NCBI GenBank assembly: GCA_023129165.1
Contig: JAGMCL010000153.1
Location: 1-48,537, forward strand
Direction of reading: 5' to 3'
Source: Caldifarciminota bacterium
GTDB taxonomy: Bacteria > Hydrothermota > UBA3073
DNA: 48,537 nucleotides
Both the position numbers and the translations under genes were made by a program. The notes below the pieces were generated by a model. The model worked only from the letters and a program-made list of their open reading frames with translations. It was not told the origin of the DNA and ran no database searches. This document shows positions 15,376 through 25,347 of this stretch, piece after piece. The first letter of the stretch is position 1. Each line of letters opens with the position of its first letter.

Positions 15376-18300
15376 TCCTCTCCAATAGGAGCCAACAAAT
15401 CTGTTTTTCTTCCTCCCATAGGAGCAGTAATACCTCTCTTTCTCGGCTCTACATAGCGACCAAGAGCTATATCTATATCTGTTCCTCTTCTCTCATGAGC
15501 TCGTACCATCTTAAAGAATTGATTAGATCCTGGAATTCCTATAAGCTTAATCAGAGCATCAATATTACCATCTTCTATAAGCTTCAAAAGCTCACTCAAA
15601 ACAGGACCTCCAATCTCACTTCCATATCGAAGTCTTCCGCCCCAAAGAGGAATATACTCAGCAATCTCTTTTACACCTCTCGCAAAAGCTTTCTTAGGAT
15701 CTCCTGTCTCTTCGAATATTTCTCGATAGGCTCTAATAGGAGTAGGATTTGGAGAGTTTAATTTAAGACCTTCCTCATAAAAAGCATTGACGGCTGTCGT
15801 AGCAAGAATAAATCTAATAACTCGTTTGACAATGGTAGCATTATTGATATTAGCATTTTTGATACCTAAGACATCTTTAGTTAAAAATCCCCAATGATTA
15901 ATTACAAAGGTTTGAAGACAGGTAACGGTCTTTCCTAACTGAGTTCTCTGGATAGGGGCTACATCACTTCTAGCAGCTGATGCCTGAGTCCTTATAACTA
16001 CATCATCTGCATAATTCCAAGCCGCTTCCTCAGACAGTTTTAGTCTTTGCTTACCTTTTGCATAAGCTCCTAATAAGGTTATCCTAGCTGCTACACTATC
16101 AAGAACTGTCAGAGGTATCATTCCTACTCCAGCTACTTTCTTCTTAAACATACTTGGAAATTTTCCACCTGCTTCCATAGCTTCATAAATAGCTACCTCA
16201 GGAGTTCTTGTATTTATAATCTTAGATTTCTTACCTGCCATTTTCCACTTAGCCGGACTCATAGCATGAGATAGGCCAACTCCCGTATAATACTCACCTA
16301 GTATAGTATAGGAACTAGCCAAAGCAGCCGGCTGTATTAGTGCTGATCTTATATTAAAAGCCAATAGAGAGTAAACTATATTACTGTTCAGAGTTCTCAT
16401 AGCCCATCGAGTAGTTGGGTGAGCTATATCCCATGCAGGTATTTTTCCGGCTTGATAGTTCAGCCAATGGCGAATAAAGTTGTAGGCATGAGGAGCATTC
16501 TGAGCCATACCGAATTTTTCAGTTAGAAGCTCATTGAGCTTAGCCAATCTCGGAGCCATTTCAATATAGTTGGCAGCTATTTTTGAGTAAGTGTCAAGAA
16601 CGGTAAAAGGATTAAGATTGAGTTTCCGAGGCATTTCAGGACCTGCTCTAAATTTAGCAAAGCGGAAACTAGGAACTTTCTTAATCTCGGCCAGCTTACT
16701 TTCAATAGTTCTCCAATTACTAAAAAGTCCTATTCCCTCAATCTTATCGAGGTATGTCATATCTTGGATCCAAGTAGCATAATTTCCTATTGGAGGAAAG
16801 GGCTTCTCTCCAGCAGCCTTCCTGGATCTATTAACAGCTATATAAAGCTCATCATAGATAGCCCTGAGATCTTCATAAGCCTTAAGCTCTTTTGACTTTA
16901 GCTTAGGAATCTTAGTAATTCCTTGCTGAGCAAGAACTGCAATTCCATCAGGTTGTACTGCATTACTGTGAACTCCTATCCGCTTATGGCTTGTATAACT
17001 AACAGAATGTCTGATCTTCTTCGATCGCTTGAGAAGATCATGGAGACGATCAAAGGCAAGACTCTCACCTTCTTTAATTGATCGATAGAAGGTCTCCTTT
17101 ATTTCCGCCGGAAGTTTCTCAAATGTTCTAATAGTATTCTCCCATGAGAGATGTTCAGCAGTCAACCTTGCTGGCATATCTTTCATAGTGGCTATCGTAT
17201 GAGCTTCACCACGAGTTATAGCAGGAGCTCTCAGACCGCTCGGGAGTTTCCTTCTTGGTAGAAGCTCCAAAGAATCCTGACCTTTCTTCCACCACTTTGA
17301 TTCAATACCTTCGTTCAATATCCGAACGGAGGCATCCGGAAAGACTCTGAGGATATCTTCATCAGTTGCTCCTCGTTCTCTGAGTTCTTTGATTACTCGA
17401 TTGCGAGTGTATGCTCCTGTTTTAACAAGATCTTTTATCTTTTTTACTGTCTTACGATGGAAGGTTATAGCTCCTTTCTCTCCCCAAAGATGATCTATGT
17501 CTACATCAACTCTCTCACCAAGACCTTCCTTACCGATCTCACCAATCTCCTCCTCTTTGAGAACCTCTTCCCACTCTCTCTGCTCAGCTTTGACCTCAGC
17601 TTCTCGTTGGGCCTTTGTCCTTTTTACTAACCAACCCTCGCCTTTAGGATTCTTAACAAGATCTCCTGTTTTGCCAAGTTCTTTAGCTCTCTTCATCGCA
17701 ACGAACTTAGATTTAGCAATACTTCCATCTTCCTTTGTTATAGGCATCTGCGCCTGTTCCCATTTCATTCGCACTTCATCAACTTCTTTTGGGATAGATA
17801 TTAGATCTTCTTTAACTCCTGCAGGTCGACCAGTCTCAGGATGAACCCGCTCAATATCAATAAGAGGTTCAATCTCCTCAGTCTCAGGAATCTTCTCAAC
17901 TTCTCTTTCCTCCTCCTTAAGCATCTTTCGAACTCGTTCTATAGCTTTTTTATCCCCCATCTCAGCTTTGATAGCATCTATAGAACTGCGGATATCCTTC
18001 TCAGTATATCCAAAGTCTTTGAGATCCTCTTCATAATAAGCTTTCTGTTTAAACTCTTTTATGATCTCTCCGACCTTACGCTTCTTTCCAATCATCTCCC
18101 TGATGTCAGCATATAAACCCATATCTTCAGCGGTTCGAATATCATCTGAAATGAGAGTTTTGACAGCTTCTGAAGGAGGTTCAATCTCAGAAGGCTTTTC
18201 TATCTTCTCTTCAAACGCTTTCTTTGTCTTAGCTATCTTTTTAATAAGAGCTTCTCTACTAACTCCCTTAGTAGTAATAGTAGTCTCGCCATCAGGTACT

Positions 18301-19862
18301 TTCATTCCATAATTCTCAAGACCCTCTGCCTCGCCTATATAACGAAGATCAAATTCTTCAGCAAGAGACTCTCCGGTATCAATAGGCTTTTTAACCTCAA
18401 CTACCTCTTCTTTTGCTTCTTTCTTGATGGCTTCCAGCCTGTCTGTCTCAACGTCCCGTAGACGTATTTGTCTTTCCTCTTCCCTTTTAATCCTAGCTTC
18501 TTCGCCTGCTTCCCGAGCTTCTCTTCCAATTCTTTCGGCATCTGCAACCTCCTCTTTACCTTTTTTAAGCTCTTCTATAAACTCCTTTGCACTCCCTCTA
18601 TCCATATCCATCATAGATCTTTTGCCTGTGACTTGTTCGGCAAGATCTCGACGCTCAACTTCCGTAAAGCCTTTCTCCTTTGCTATCTTATGAGCCCTCA
18701 TCTTCTGACTCTTTGTAATGCCTTTGGGAATCTCTGTAGGTATTATAGCCTCTTCCTTTGGGATACCCATCTCATCAAAGACTTCTCCAAGAGTCTTCTC
18801 TGCCTCAGCAACTGGAGCCTTCTTACGAATCTTCTTTCCCAACTTCTTAATCTTAGCAGTGGATCTAACTCCAAAACCATGCGCTGCCTTGAAGAAAATC
18901 ATCTCACCTGCAAATCTGAGAGCATACCCCAAATTAGGGTAACCCTTCTTTGTATAATATTCGTCAGCAATCCTAAAGGGAGTTAAGACCTTATCAAGAC
19001 CTACTCCAACTTTCTCCAAAACAAACTTAGCCTCATCCGTTTCAGGTGCGGGTAACATCTGCCAGAGAGATTCAGACTGTTCTGCCATTTCTCTAATCTT
19101 CTTAGGAGAATATACTCCCTTTCTAAATAACTCTCTTTCCTCAGGAGTCCTTTTTATATTCTTTGCCTCAGATCCAAAGATAGCATTATTGAGCTTTTGG
19201 AAGCCTATCTGACCTAAACCAGAGAGTTTGGAAGGAATCCAACTAGCTAGTCCCCAACCAAGATGGGCAACTGTCTCAGTAATAGGAGAGGGCTTGAGCT
19301 TTTCCTCCAAAGCACCCCTCCAACTAATGTCAGGTTTTTCAACAGCAGCTTTAGGTTTTACCATCATCTGATCATACCAACCTAATTCCTCAGTAGGAGA
19401 AACTTTAACAGGTTGCATAAGACGGTTATACCAATCGGACTCTTTAGGTTTCTTAGTACCAGTCAATACTTTGCTCTCCTCATAACTTTTCTTTACCCTA
19501 CTAACATAGTCTTGAGTCTCTTTGAAAGGGGGAATACCTTTATACTTTTTAACATTTCCAGGACCTGCATTATAAGCTGCAAGAGCAAGATCAATATCTC
19601 CTCCAAATGCCTTAAGTTGTGCAGCAAAATATTTAGTTCCCATCATTATATTCTCACGGGGATCTGTAAGATCTTTAACTCCTAGACTTTTTGCGGTTGC
19701 CGGCATAAGCTGCATAAGTCCCATTGCACCTTTAGGAGAGACTGCTATGGGTCCAAAACCACTTTCAGCTCCTATTATGGCTCTTATCAACTCAGAATCT
19801 ACATTGTAGGCTCTCGAAGCATCGGAAATAAAAGTATCATAATCTGAGGAATTTTTGTTCAT
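15372..19862 (-). CDS. Large internal virion protein with N-terminal lytic transglycosylase
   Basis: 1,496 residues. Residues 10-115 are a Slt-type transglycosylase: ELIRAIIGAESGFGP with catalytic Glu33, KGAMGLMQLMPATA and AAYNAGPGNVKKY. A long Lys/Glu-rich region (about 370-820) is probably coiled coil, and the remainder is a large alpha-helical domain resembling those of big phage ejection or polyvalent proteins. In short-tailed phages such proteins are packaged in the head and injected to open the cell wall. CGGAG precedes the ATG. Dyad element copy 5 lies inside the frame at codons 844-852. It is the final gene of the late arm and overlaps the convergent gene by 4 bp. Confidence 0.85.
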   Translation of the reverse strand: MNKNSSDYDTFISDASRAYNVDSELIRAIIGAESGFGPIAVSPKGAMGLMQLMPATAKSLGVKDLTDPRENIMMGTKYFAAQLKAFGGDIDLALAAYNAGPGNVKKYKGIPPFKETQDYVSRVKKSYEESKVLTGTKKPKESDWYNRLMQPVKVSPTEELGWYDQMMVKPKAAVEKPDISWRGALEEKLKPSPITETVAHLGWGLASWIPSKLSGLGQIGFQKLNNAIFGSEAKNIKRTPEERELFRKGVYSPKKIREMAEQSESLWQMLPAPETDEAKFVLEKVGVGLDKVLTPFRIADEYYTKKGYPNLGYALRFAGEMIFFKAAHGFGVRSTAKIKKLGKKIRKKAPVAEAEKTLGEVFDEMGIPKEEAIIPTEIPKGITKSQKMRAHKIAKEKGFTEVERRDLAEQVTGKRSMMDMDRGSAKEFIEELKKGKEEVADAERIGREAREAGEEARIKREEERQIRLRDVETDRLEAIKKEAKEEVVEVKKPIDTGESLAEEFDLRYIGEAEGLENYGMKVPDGETTITTKGVSREALIKKIAKTKKAFEEKIEKPSEIEPPSEAVKTLISDDIRTAEDMGLYADIREMIGKKRKVGEIIKEFKQKAYYEEDLKDFGYTEKDIRSSIDAIKAEMGDKKAIERVRKMLKEEEREVEKIPETEEIEPLIDIERVHPETGRPAGVKEDLISIPKEVDEVRMKWEQAQMPITKEDGSIAKSKFVAMKRAKELGKTGDLVKNPKGEGWLVKRTKAQREAEVKAEQREWEEVLKEEEIGEIGKEGLGERVDVDIDHLWGEKGAITFHRKTVKKIKDLVKTGAYTRNRVIKELRERGATDEDILRVFPDASVRILNEGIESKWWKKGQDSLELLPRRKLPSGLRAPAITRGEAHTIATMKDMPARLTAEHLSWENTIRTFEKLPAEIKETFYRSIKEGESLAFDRLHDLLKRSKKIRHSVSYTSHKRIGVHSNAVQPDGIAVLAQQGITKIPKLKSKELKAYEDLRAIYDELYIAVNRSRKAAGEKPFPPIGNYATWIQDMTYLDKIEGIGLFSNWRTIESKLAEIKKVPSFRFAKFRAGPEMPRKLNLNPFTVLDTYSKIAANYIEMAPRLAKLNELLTEKFGMAQNAPHAYNFIRHWLNYQAGKIPAWDIAHPTTRWAMRTLNSNIVYSLLAFNIRSALIQPAALASSYTILGEYYTGVGLSHAMSPAKWKMAGKKSKIINTRTPEVAIYEAMEAGGKFPSMFKKKVAGVGMIPLTVLDSVAARITLLGAYAKGKQRLKLSEEAAWNYADDVVIRTQASAARSDVAPIQRTQLGKTVTCLQTFVINHWGFLTKDVLGIKNANINNATIVKRVIRFILATTAVNAFYEEGLKLNSPNPTPIRAYREIFEETGDPKKAFARGVKEIAEYIPLWGGRLRYGSEIGGPVLSELLKLIEDGNIDALIKLIGIPGSNQFFKMVRAHERRGTDIDIALGRYVEPRKRGITAPMGGRKTDLLAPIGED
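17309..17331 (+). repeat. 23-bp dyad element, copy 5 (inside a coding region)
   Basis: CTTCGTTC, AATATCC, GAACGGAG. This is the only complete copy inside a gene; read on the minus strand it encodes SVRILNE within the internal virion protein without breaking the frame. Confidence 0.9.
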
Positions 19863-19864
19863 TT

Positions 19865-20824
19865 CTATCTCCGTTCCTGTGACACATCGTAAATATCCTG
19901 GAGAATTTCAGAAACATCTCTTCCCTGTTTTTCAGCCTCCGCATAAACCATATCAGCAGTTACATTAGGAGGCAGAGTAACTGTTACAGCTTCTGTTTCT
20001 CCCCATAGTCTACCTATAGCCGCGCCCGTAACAGGAACTCTCAACATCATATGAGAAGTATGCAACTTTCTACCCAGATCATTAACGGTATTTATAAGAG
20101 CTTCATCAGGACTCCTCAGCTTTAGAATATTATCAGTCAACGTAACATGAAGATTAGTATAATGACGATAGTGAGCATCTGAAAGTCCTACAGTATCACC
20201 AGCAAGAGCTATTCTATTAGCAAGAGCAGCTACACCCCCAGTTCCACCAAGAGTAGCAAAATCAGCAATATTCATATCACCGAGTTTACTGAGACTCACC
20301 TTTTCATACTTCTCAAGAAGTTTTGTACGAATCTCAGCCTCTTTTCTCTCCTGAATGGCCTTAGCTACAGCCGGAAACTGAGCAGTAGGTACCTGATAGG
20401 TTTCCTCCTTACCTGCAGCATCTTTAACCTTCATAGGAATTCTCTCTCGTAAGGCCTTCAACTGCTCATCCATAAGCTCGCCCTGCTTAGCCCTGTACTT
20501 AGCTAAATCTATATATTTTAAACTTTCAGTAAGATCCTTCCTCTGAATTTGATAAGGCTTATCATCAGGACCCACTATAGTCATCTCTTCAGCTCCAGCC
20601 TTCTCCTGTCGAAGTCTCTCCTCACTTAAACGAGTAGCTGCTTCCCGACCTGCTATAGTAGCCTCTCTTCCTCGCTGACCGACCAGGAGATTAATCATTC
20701 TCTCCATCATCTGTCCACGACCGATTCGACTTGCAGATACTCCTCGAATCTCTTCGGGAGATAAACCAGTAAGATCAAGAGGAGAAGCCTCTCCTTGATT
20801 ATCTAAGAAAGTCGTCGCATCCAT
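19865..20824 (-). CDS. Probable internal virion or ejection protein
   Basis: A 319-residue protein, mostly helical, with charged coiled-coil stretches around residues 55-160. The C-terminal half is more compact. No family is recognised. ATG 20824 is chosen because GGAGGAGG precedes it and it starts just after the upstream stop (20826-20828); an open frame continues upstream but lies in the neighbouring gene. Its place directly before the transglycosylase protein suggests a partner in the ejected internal core. Confidence 0.7.
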   Translation of the reverse strand: MDATTFLDNQGEASPLDLTGLSPEEIRGVSASRIGRGQMMERMINLLVGQRGREATIAGREAATRLSEERLRQEKAGAEEMTIVGPDDKPYQIQRKDLTESLKYIDLAKYRAKQGELMDEQLKALRERIPMKVKDAAGKEETYQVPTAQFPAVAKAIQERKEAEIRTKLLEKYEKVSLSKLGDMNIADFATLGGTGGVAALANRIALAGDTVGLSDAHYRHYTNLHVTLTDNILKLRSPDEALINTVNDLGRKLHTSHMMLRVPVTGAAIGRLWGETEAVTVTLPPNVTADMVYAEAEKQGRDVSEILQDIYDVSQERR

Positions 20825-20825
20825 T

Positions 20826-21290
20826 TTAGAAACCTCCTCCGAATCGAGATGCAAAATCCTCTTCGGTAAGAACTCCAGGAGTTGCCACCCCTGGCAGTTT
20901 TGGTATTCCTGGTAATCTTCTAGATTCTTCAAGTCCTTCAGGTCCCTGCATCCCAGATATTTTATAATCAATACCTTTACCATTTGGACTTAAAGAAGTA
21001 AGCATAGATGTAGGACCTGGTTTGTCCTTAGCTGTAAGAGCTTCTAACATCTGTTCAAACATAGTCATTGATCGTGTCTGTCCAGCAGTCTCGGCCTTAG
21101 CCGCCAAACTACTCTTACCTAAGGCAGTTCCTATTCCAGCAAAAGGATTCTTTGGGTCGAAGCCTCTACCAAGCATATCAAGGGCTATGGCAAATTTTTC
21201 AGGCCGTTCTTCCATAGTCTTTCCGACACCGCCTAAAGCATCCCAGGCTCTAGACCAAAAACCTCCTTGTTCAGAATTGACACCATTCAT
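20826..21290 (-). CDS. Probable small internal virion protein
   Basis: A 154-residue protein with an N-terminal helical part (FWSRAWDALGGVGKTMEERPEKFAIALDMLGRGF) and a Gly/Pro-rich C-terminal half. Gly/Ala-rich N-terminal helices of this sort occur in virion ejection proteins of podoviruses, and the gene lies in that block. No firm family match. Strong AAGGAGG precedes the ATG. Confidence 0.65.
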   Translation of the reverse strand: MNGVNSEQGGFWSRAWDALGGVGKTMEERPEKFAIALDMLGRGFDPKNPFAGIGTALGKSSLAAKAETAGQTRSMTMFEQMLEALTAKDKPGPTSMLTSLSPNGKGIDYKISGMQGPEGLEESRRLPGIPKLPGVATPGVLTEEDFASRFGGGF

Positions 21291-21302
21291 TTTGTTCCTC
21301 CT

Positions 21303-22247
21303 TTAGAGAAATGACGAACCCAGTCCAAGCAATGCACCTACTCCTGCCCCAACAACAGGATTAGCAGGAAACATCATAGCACCCATACCAGCACCGGATA
21401 AGGCCCCTCCTATAGCTTTTTGTATCTGTGAGGCTCCGGCAACATCGGAAGTTACGGTTGTAGCTCCTTGTAGTGCGCCAAGAGCTGCTCTATCATATTC
21501 TAATACAGTAAAAGGCCATAATTTATCTTTTGCGCTCATACTATAATTAAAATCATCTGTATCTATCCTAGCTGAATAATATAGTTTCATTATCTCAGCA
21601 TACGTCATTATAACATTTCTATTCCACTCAAGATGTGTTTTCCATCTGTCTGAAACTATAGGAATTAAACGATATTTTAATTCAGCACTGAACTTTTCTA
21701 TTGCCTTAACCCTCGCATCTTCTATGAGAGATTTTCCTATTACATAAGAACTACTCATAACAGAATTTATGTCCCTCATCCCTGTCTGAAATCGTGGAAG
21801 AACATTTGCTTCAATGTCATCGTCTAATAATGCAGCTTCAGTAGAAACAAGCCTATGTACTTCTGGAGATTCTATAGTATCTTCAAATATCTGAGCATAT
21901 AAAGCACAAACATCAAGCCCAGCCATGAACTTACCGTACATATCATATAAAGAAGGAAAACTACTAATTGTATAACCAGCGCCAAAAAAAGCAACTTCGA
22001 TATCTATATCTTCATAATCTACATAAGGAGAATCACTAATAACAGCATCTCTGTGAGTTGCTACCAAATCTAAAAATGTACTATGATGACTTTCTATATA
22101 TTTAGCATATCTTTGGGTTATTACTTGATCACCATCACCACCACTACTCTTCTTACATAACGCAATCCTGCCTTGATAGTCAAAACTATCTTCATAAAGA
22201 GTATTACCAGATTCCATATCGATAATAATTTTAGAATATATTTTCAT
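21303..22247 (-). CDS. Probable internal virion/ejection protein with hydrophobic Gly-rich tail
   Basis: A 314-residue protein. The first 260 residues are soluble and mixed alpha/beta. The last 45 are Gly/Ala-rich and hydrophobic (IGGALSGAGMGAMMF, then VGAGVGALLGLGSSF), a pattern seen in small membrane-penetrating virion proteins. It could insert into the host membrane during DNA entry. The start lies 2 bp from the next gene's stop, so it is part of one tightly packed late operon. Confidence 0.65.
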   Translation of the reverse strand: MKIYSKIIIDMESGNTLYEDSFDYQGRIALCKKSSGGDGDQVITQRYAKYIESHHSTFLDLVATHRDAVISDSPYVDYEDIDIEVAFFGAGYTISSFPSLYDMYGKFMAGLDVCALYAQIFEDTIESPEVHRLVSTEAALLDDDIEANVLPRFQTGMRDINSVMSSSYVIGKSLIEDARVKAIEKFSAELKYRLIPIVSDRWKTHLEWNRNVIMTYAEIMKLYYSARIDTDDFNYSMSAKDKLWPFTVLEYDRAALGALQGATTVTSDVAGASQIQKAIGGALSGAGMGAMMFPANPVVGAGVGALLGLGSSFL

Positions 22248-22249
22248 AA

Positions 22250-22684
22250 TTACTCCAGATCATAAACAAATAATCGGTATGTTTCTCTGCATCCTAAATA
22301 AGACATTATTTCCCATATTTTCTCATGTTTAGATGCAGATGTTATATTGTCACATTTTTCTTGTTTTCCGAATTGGATTAATAAGTCAAAATCTTCTCGC
22401 CATAAATCAAATGGGACATGTCTGAAAGAGAAGATACATCGTAAATGCAATGATTTTTTAGTAGTTATCTTATCGATTGTTATTTGTGTTATTAAAAGTG
22501 CAATGATTGTTCTATCTTCATCCAATCTAACCCAGCACTGAGTCTTATCAGAAAGAAGAAGATGCAAGAACCAATTCAGGTATACTGGTAAATCTTCGTT
22601 ATCAACTTCTTCAGCCTTTGTAGCAGCAAATTTGATAATCTCCCAGTATTGCGGAATCTGTATCGATAGTAGTTTAATAATCAT
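22250..22684 (-). CDS. Virion-block protein, possibly acyltransferase-like
   Basis: A 144-residue protein with alternating helices and strands (RTIIALLITQITIDK, LHLRCIFSF) ending in CRETYRLFVYDLE. The order, with a late CRETYR-like segment, recalls GNAT-fold proteins found near internal virion genes of some podoviruses, but I see no clear acetyl-CoA loop, so the assignment is tentative. It lies between a tail/fibre gene and the ejection-protein genes. Confidence 0.55.
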   Translation of the reverse strand: MIIKLLSIQIPQYWEIIKFAATKAEEVDNEDLPVYLNWFLHLLLSDKTQCWVRLDEDRTIIALLITQITIDKITTKKSLHLRCIFSFRHVPFDLWREDFDLLIQFGKQEKCDNITSASKHEKIWEIMSYLGCRETYRLFVYDLE

Positions 22685-22701
22685 AAACTGTCCCTTTTGG
22701 T

Positions 22702-24600
22702 TTACTTAAATCCATGCTTAGTATGCGAATAGTCATTAATAAATCCGTTTATAATAAGATAGTCAATCTCAAGATACTCATAAGACAGGGCCTTTAATCT
22801 GAATCTAAACTCAACTCCATAACAGGGGATATAAGCTACTCCACTAGGGTTTACAAGGTGCCAACCAAGGGTAGTAAAAGGTCCCTTATTGGATACTCTA
22901 AAATCAACTGAAGCCTGTAGATACTCAGTCAGATCTGTTCCTACTTCTATAGAATAGACCGTTTTAAAATTTCTAGTTCCCAGGTCATAAATATCAGTGC
23001 AGATTTCAAAAGTGGGAGTCGCTATCGCAGCCGGAGCTACTGCATACAAAACTCCCCCTTGAGAACCTATTCCTGTAATATTAGTAGGACCTTTACCAAG
23101 ACTATTCGACTTAGGTGAGTAGACATATCCTAAAATCCCATCACAAATATAGATAAGATCATTCTCTACATCATAGGACATTACTAGATTATTTTCCATA
23201 GAGGACAAATATTCTGAATAATCAAGTAGTTTCAATGTATCAGTTATGCTCCATAATTGTCCTTTTATATCTATAAAATACTGTGCTGACTCTGTTCCTC
23301 CTACAGCATTCTTTCCTTTTAATTCCATCTCGTAGATAGTTTGATCGCCATCTTCCAAAGGTAAAATAATGATACCGCCATCGCCGTACGTAACTATTCG
23401 TTCTCCGAGTCTCTCAATAGCATAAACTTTCTCCCACTCAAGAGGTCTTCTTTCAGCTATATTAACATTTCCCTTAATTTCAATATAGTCAAGTTCAAAA
23501 TATTCATAAGCATCGGTCTTGATCCTGAATCTAAATTCACAACCATAACAAGGGAAAAACACTTTGCCCTCCTTGTCTGTTTCGTACCATGAAGATTGGA
23601 TAAAATCCTCTGCCTTATCAGTTCGATAATCTATAGCTACTGATAAAACTTTTGTTGTCTCAGTCCCTATTTTAACACTGGAAATGATTTTATTTTCTCT
23701 TGTTTCCAGATCATAAATATCTGTACAGATCTCAAAAACAGGAATCACTATTGTAGCCGGAGATACCACATATAAAACTCCGTTTTGTGAGAAAATGCCT
23801 GTGATATTAATAGGACCTCTCCCCAGACTTTTATCTTTTGGGGAATAGACATATCCATAAGTTCCGTCACATATATAAACAAGGTCATTTTCAGCGTCAT
23901 AGGACATTACAGGACTGCTCATAATTGAAAGATATTCTGAGTAATCAAGTTTATGTAGCGAATCGTCAAGACTAAATAATTGTCCTTCATTATCAATAAA
24001 GTAATGAACTGTATCGTTACCTGTAACAGCTTGTTTGCTTTTAAGACCTATTCTATAAATCGTATTCAGACCATAAGCATTTCCAGAAGGCGTTAATATT
24101 GAAACTCCGTTCTCGCCATAAACAACAACTTTATCCCTAAGTTTTTTAATAGCATAAATCCATCCTGCCCAATCAACACGTCTTTCACCAGCTACATTAC
24201 CTCTATTTATAGTAAAATCAAGATGTCCAATATCAGACCATCTTATCAAATTGCTTTTAAGAGCCTCTGGATGAAAAGGTGGGAAAGGATCTAGGTCACC
24301 TTCCCCTTTAAGAGTTACATAAATATATATTGGATCTGCAGCAACAACAAATCCTGTATTGCCTCCAGGAAGACCTCCAAGTAGAGTTAAAGTAATAATT
24401 ATAGGATCTGCACTCTTATTAAAACTCTTATTAAGCCAATCCCCTTCAAGACTGATAGTTATTTCGGGAATCGCATCTTCATATCTACAATCAAAAGTAC
24501 CATCAAGAGCAGAATTTCGAGGAGCAGGCGGATATTGAGATGCAGTAAAATAGGCATCAAGAGTTAAAACAATAGGATCCGCTGATACATTAATCGCCAT
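22702..24600 (-). CDS. Repetitive tail or fibre protein
   Basis: 632 residues. The N-terminal 90 hold three short related units (ADPIVLTLDAYF, ADPIIITLTLLGG, ADPIYIYVTLKGEG). After that come two tandem copies of a roughly 200-residue module, with matching landmarks HYFIDNEGQLFSL / QYFIDIKGQLWSI, LVYICDGTYGYVYSPK / LIYICDGILGYVYSPK, FEICTDIYDLETR / FEICTDIYDLGTR and CYGCEFRFRIK / CYGVEFRFRLK. Beta-propeller-like strands are likely. It is probably a receptor-contacting or tail-tube component. AAAGGTAAG precedes the ATG. Confidence 0.75.
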   Translation of the reverse strand: MAINVSADPIVLTLDAYFTASQYPPAPRNSALDGTFDCRYEDAIPEITISLEGDWLNKSFNKSADPIIITLTLLGGLPGGNTGFVVAADPIYIYVTLKGEGDLDPFPPFHPEALKSNLIRWSDIGHLDFTINRGNVAGERRVDWAGWIYAIKKLRDKVVVYGENGVSILTPSGNAYGLNTIYRIGLKSKQAVTGNDTVHYFIDNEGQLFSLDDSLHKLDYSEYLSIMSSPVMSYDAENDLVYICDGTYGYVYSPKDKSLGRGPINITGIFSQNGVLYVVSPATIVIPVFEICTDIYDLETRENKIISSVKIGTETTKVLSVAIDYRTDKAEDFIQSSWYETDKEGKVFFPCYGCEFRFRIKTDAYEYFELDYIEIKGNVNIAERRPLEWEKVYAIERLGERIVTYGDGGIIILPLEDGDQTIYEMELKGKNAVGGTESAQYFIDIKGQLWSITDTLKLLDYSEYLSSMENNLVMSYDVENDLIYICDGILGYVYSPKSNSLGKGPTNITGIGSQGGVLYAVAPAAIATPTFEICTDIYDLGTRNFKTVYSIEVGTDLTEYLQASVDFRVSNKGPFTTLGWHLVNPSGVAYIPCYGVEFRFRLKALSYEYLEIDYLIINGFINDYSHTKHGFK

Positions 24601-24629
24601 AACTTACCTTTAATTAAGAAGTCAATTCC

Positions 24630-25166
24630 TTATGAAAAATAGAAACCCATAACAGCACTAAGGGCAACTGCACCTGTCACTGCATAAAGAGATAGCATAA
24701 CATTTTTAGGGACAATCAGTCCACTTTTCCACTCCCAGAGAAAAGGAACATTCAGACCATCAACCGCATCAACAATGTTACCTCCACTAAGATCAGTTAT
24801 ATCCACTCCACTTTCACACGTAACGATAGCTGTCTTTCCACTCCCGCCATGCCTAGAAACAGGTGTCAATACTGCATGAGTTCCGCCAACTGTTCCAGAA
24901 TCACCGAGTTTGATCTGAATCCTTTCTGCTGAAGCACTCCATAATTTTAAGGATGTTACAACAATATCCATGTCAGGATCATCATTCTTAATATAAAAGA
25001 AACAATCGCCTGCTCCAGTAGGAGTTACACTAATAACAGCACTATAGGAATTTTTATGATTTCTATTTACATGAAGTCGATACGCTCGATTTAAAACATC
25101 TCCGAGACTATATCCCTCGCTGTTTACATCCATTCCTTCCATACTTCTAACGCCTCTAATAATCAT
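24630..25166 (-). CDS. Probable minor tail/structural protein
   Basis: A 178-residue protein with a beta-rich body (SYSAVISVTPTGAGDCFFYIKNDDPDMDIVVTS-type strands) and a hydrophobic C-terminal segment (LSLYAVTGAVALSAVMGFYF). No catalytic motif. ATG 25166 overlaps the end of the previous gene and has GGAGGACATAGAAG upstream. Within the late operon it lies among fibre and tail genes, so a structural role is inferred from position. Confidence 0.65.
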   Translation of the reverse strand: MIIRGVRSMEGMDVNSEGYSLGDVLNRAYRLHVNRNHKNSYSAVISVTPTGAGDCFFYIKNDDPDMDIVVTSLKLWSASAERIQIKLGDSGTVGGTHAVLTPVSRHGGSGKTAIVTCESGVDITDLSGGNIVDAVDGLNVPFLWEWKSGLIVPKNVMLSLYAVTGAVALSAVMGFYFS

Positions 25167-25347
25167 CTTCTATGTCCTCCACAGTTATTTCTTCGTCTGT
25201 ATTTATGGCATTATAAACATTTGCCTTTTTGAGCTCCTTTAAAATCTCAGTCAGAAGATCTCTAACTGTCATTTCATGAACGTCAAGACCCTCATCCAAG
25301 ATCGTCTGAATACCATGAACCTCTAAAGGATATTGCTCTCTTGGCAT
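25156..25347 (-). CDS. Small acidic structural-block protein
   Basis: A 63-residue acidic protein, mainly helical, with no recognised family. Its ATG overlaps the stop of the upstream gene (TAATG) and its end overlaps the downstream start, so it is translated as part of a coupled chain. It could be a small chaperone or a virion component. Confidence 0.6.
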   Translation of the reverse strand: MPREQYPLEVHGIQTILDEGLDVHEMTVRDLLTEILKELKKANVYNAINTDEEITVEDIEDDY

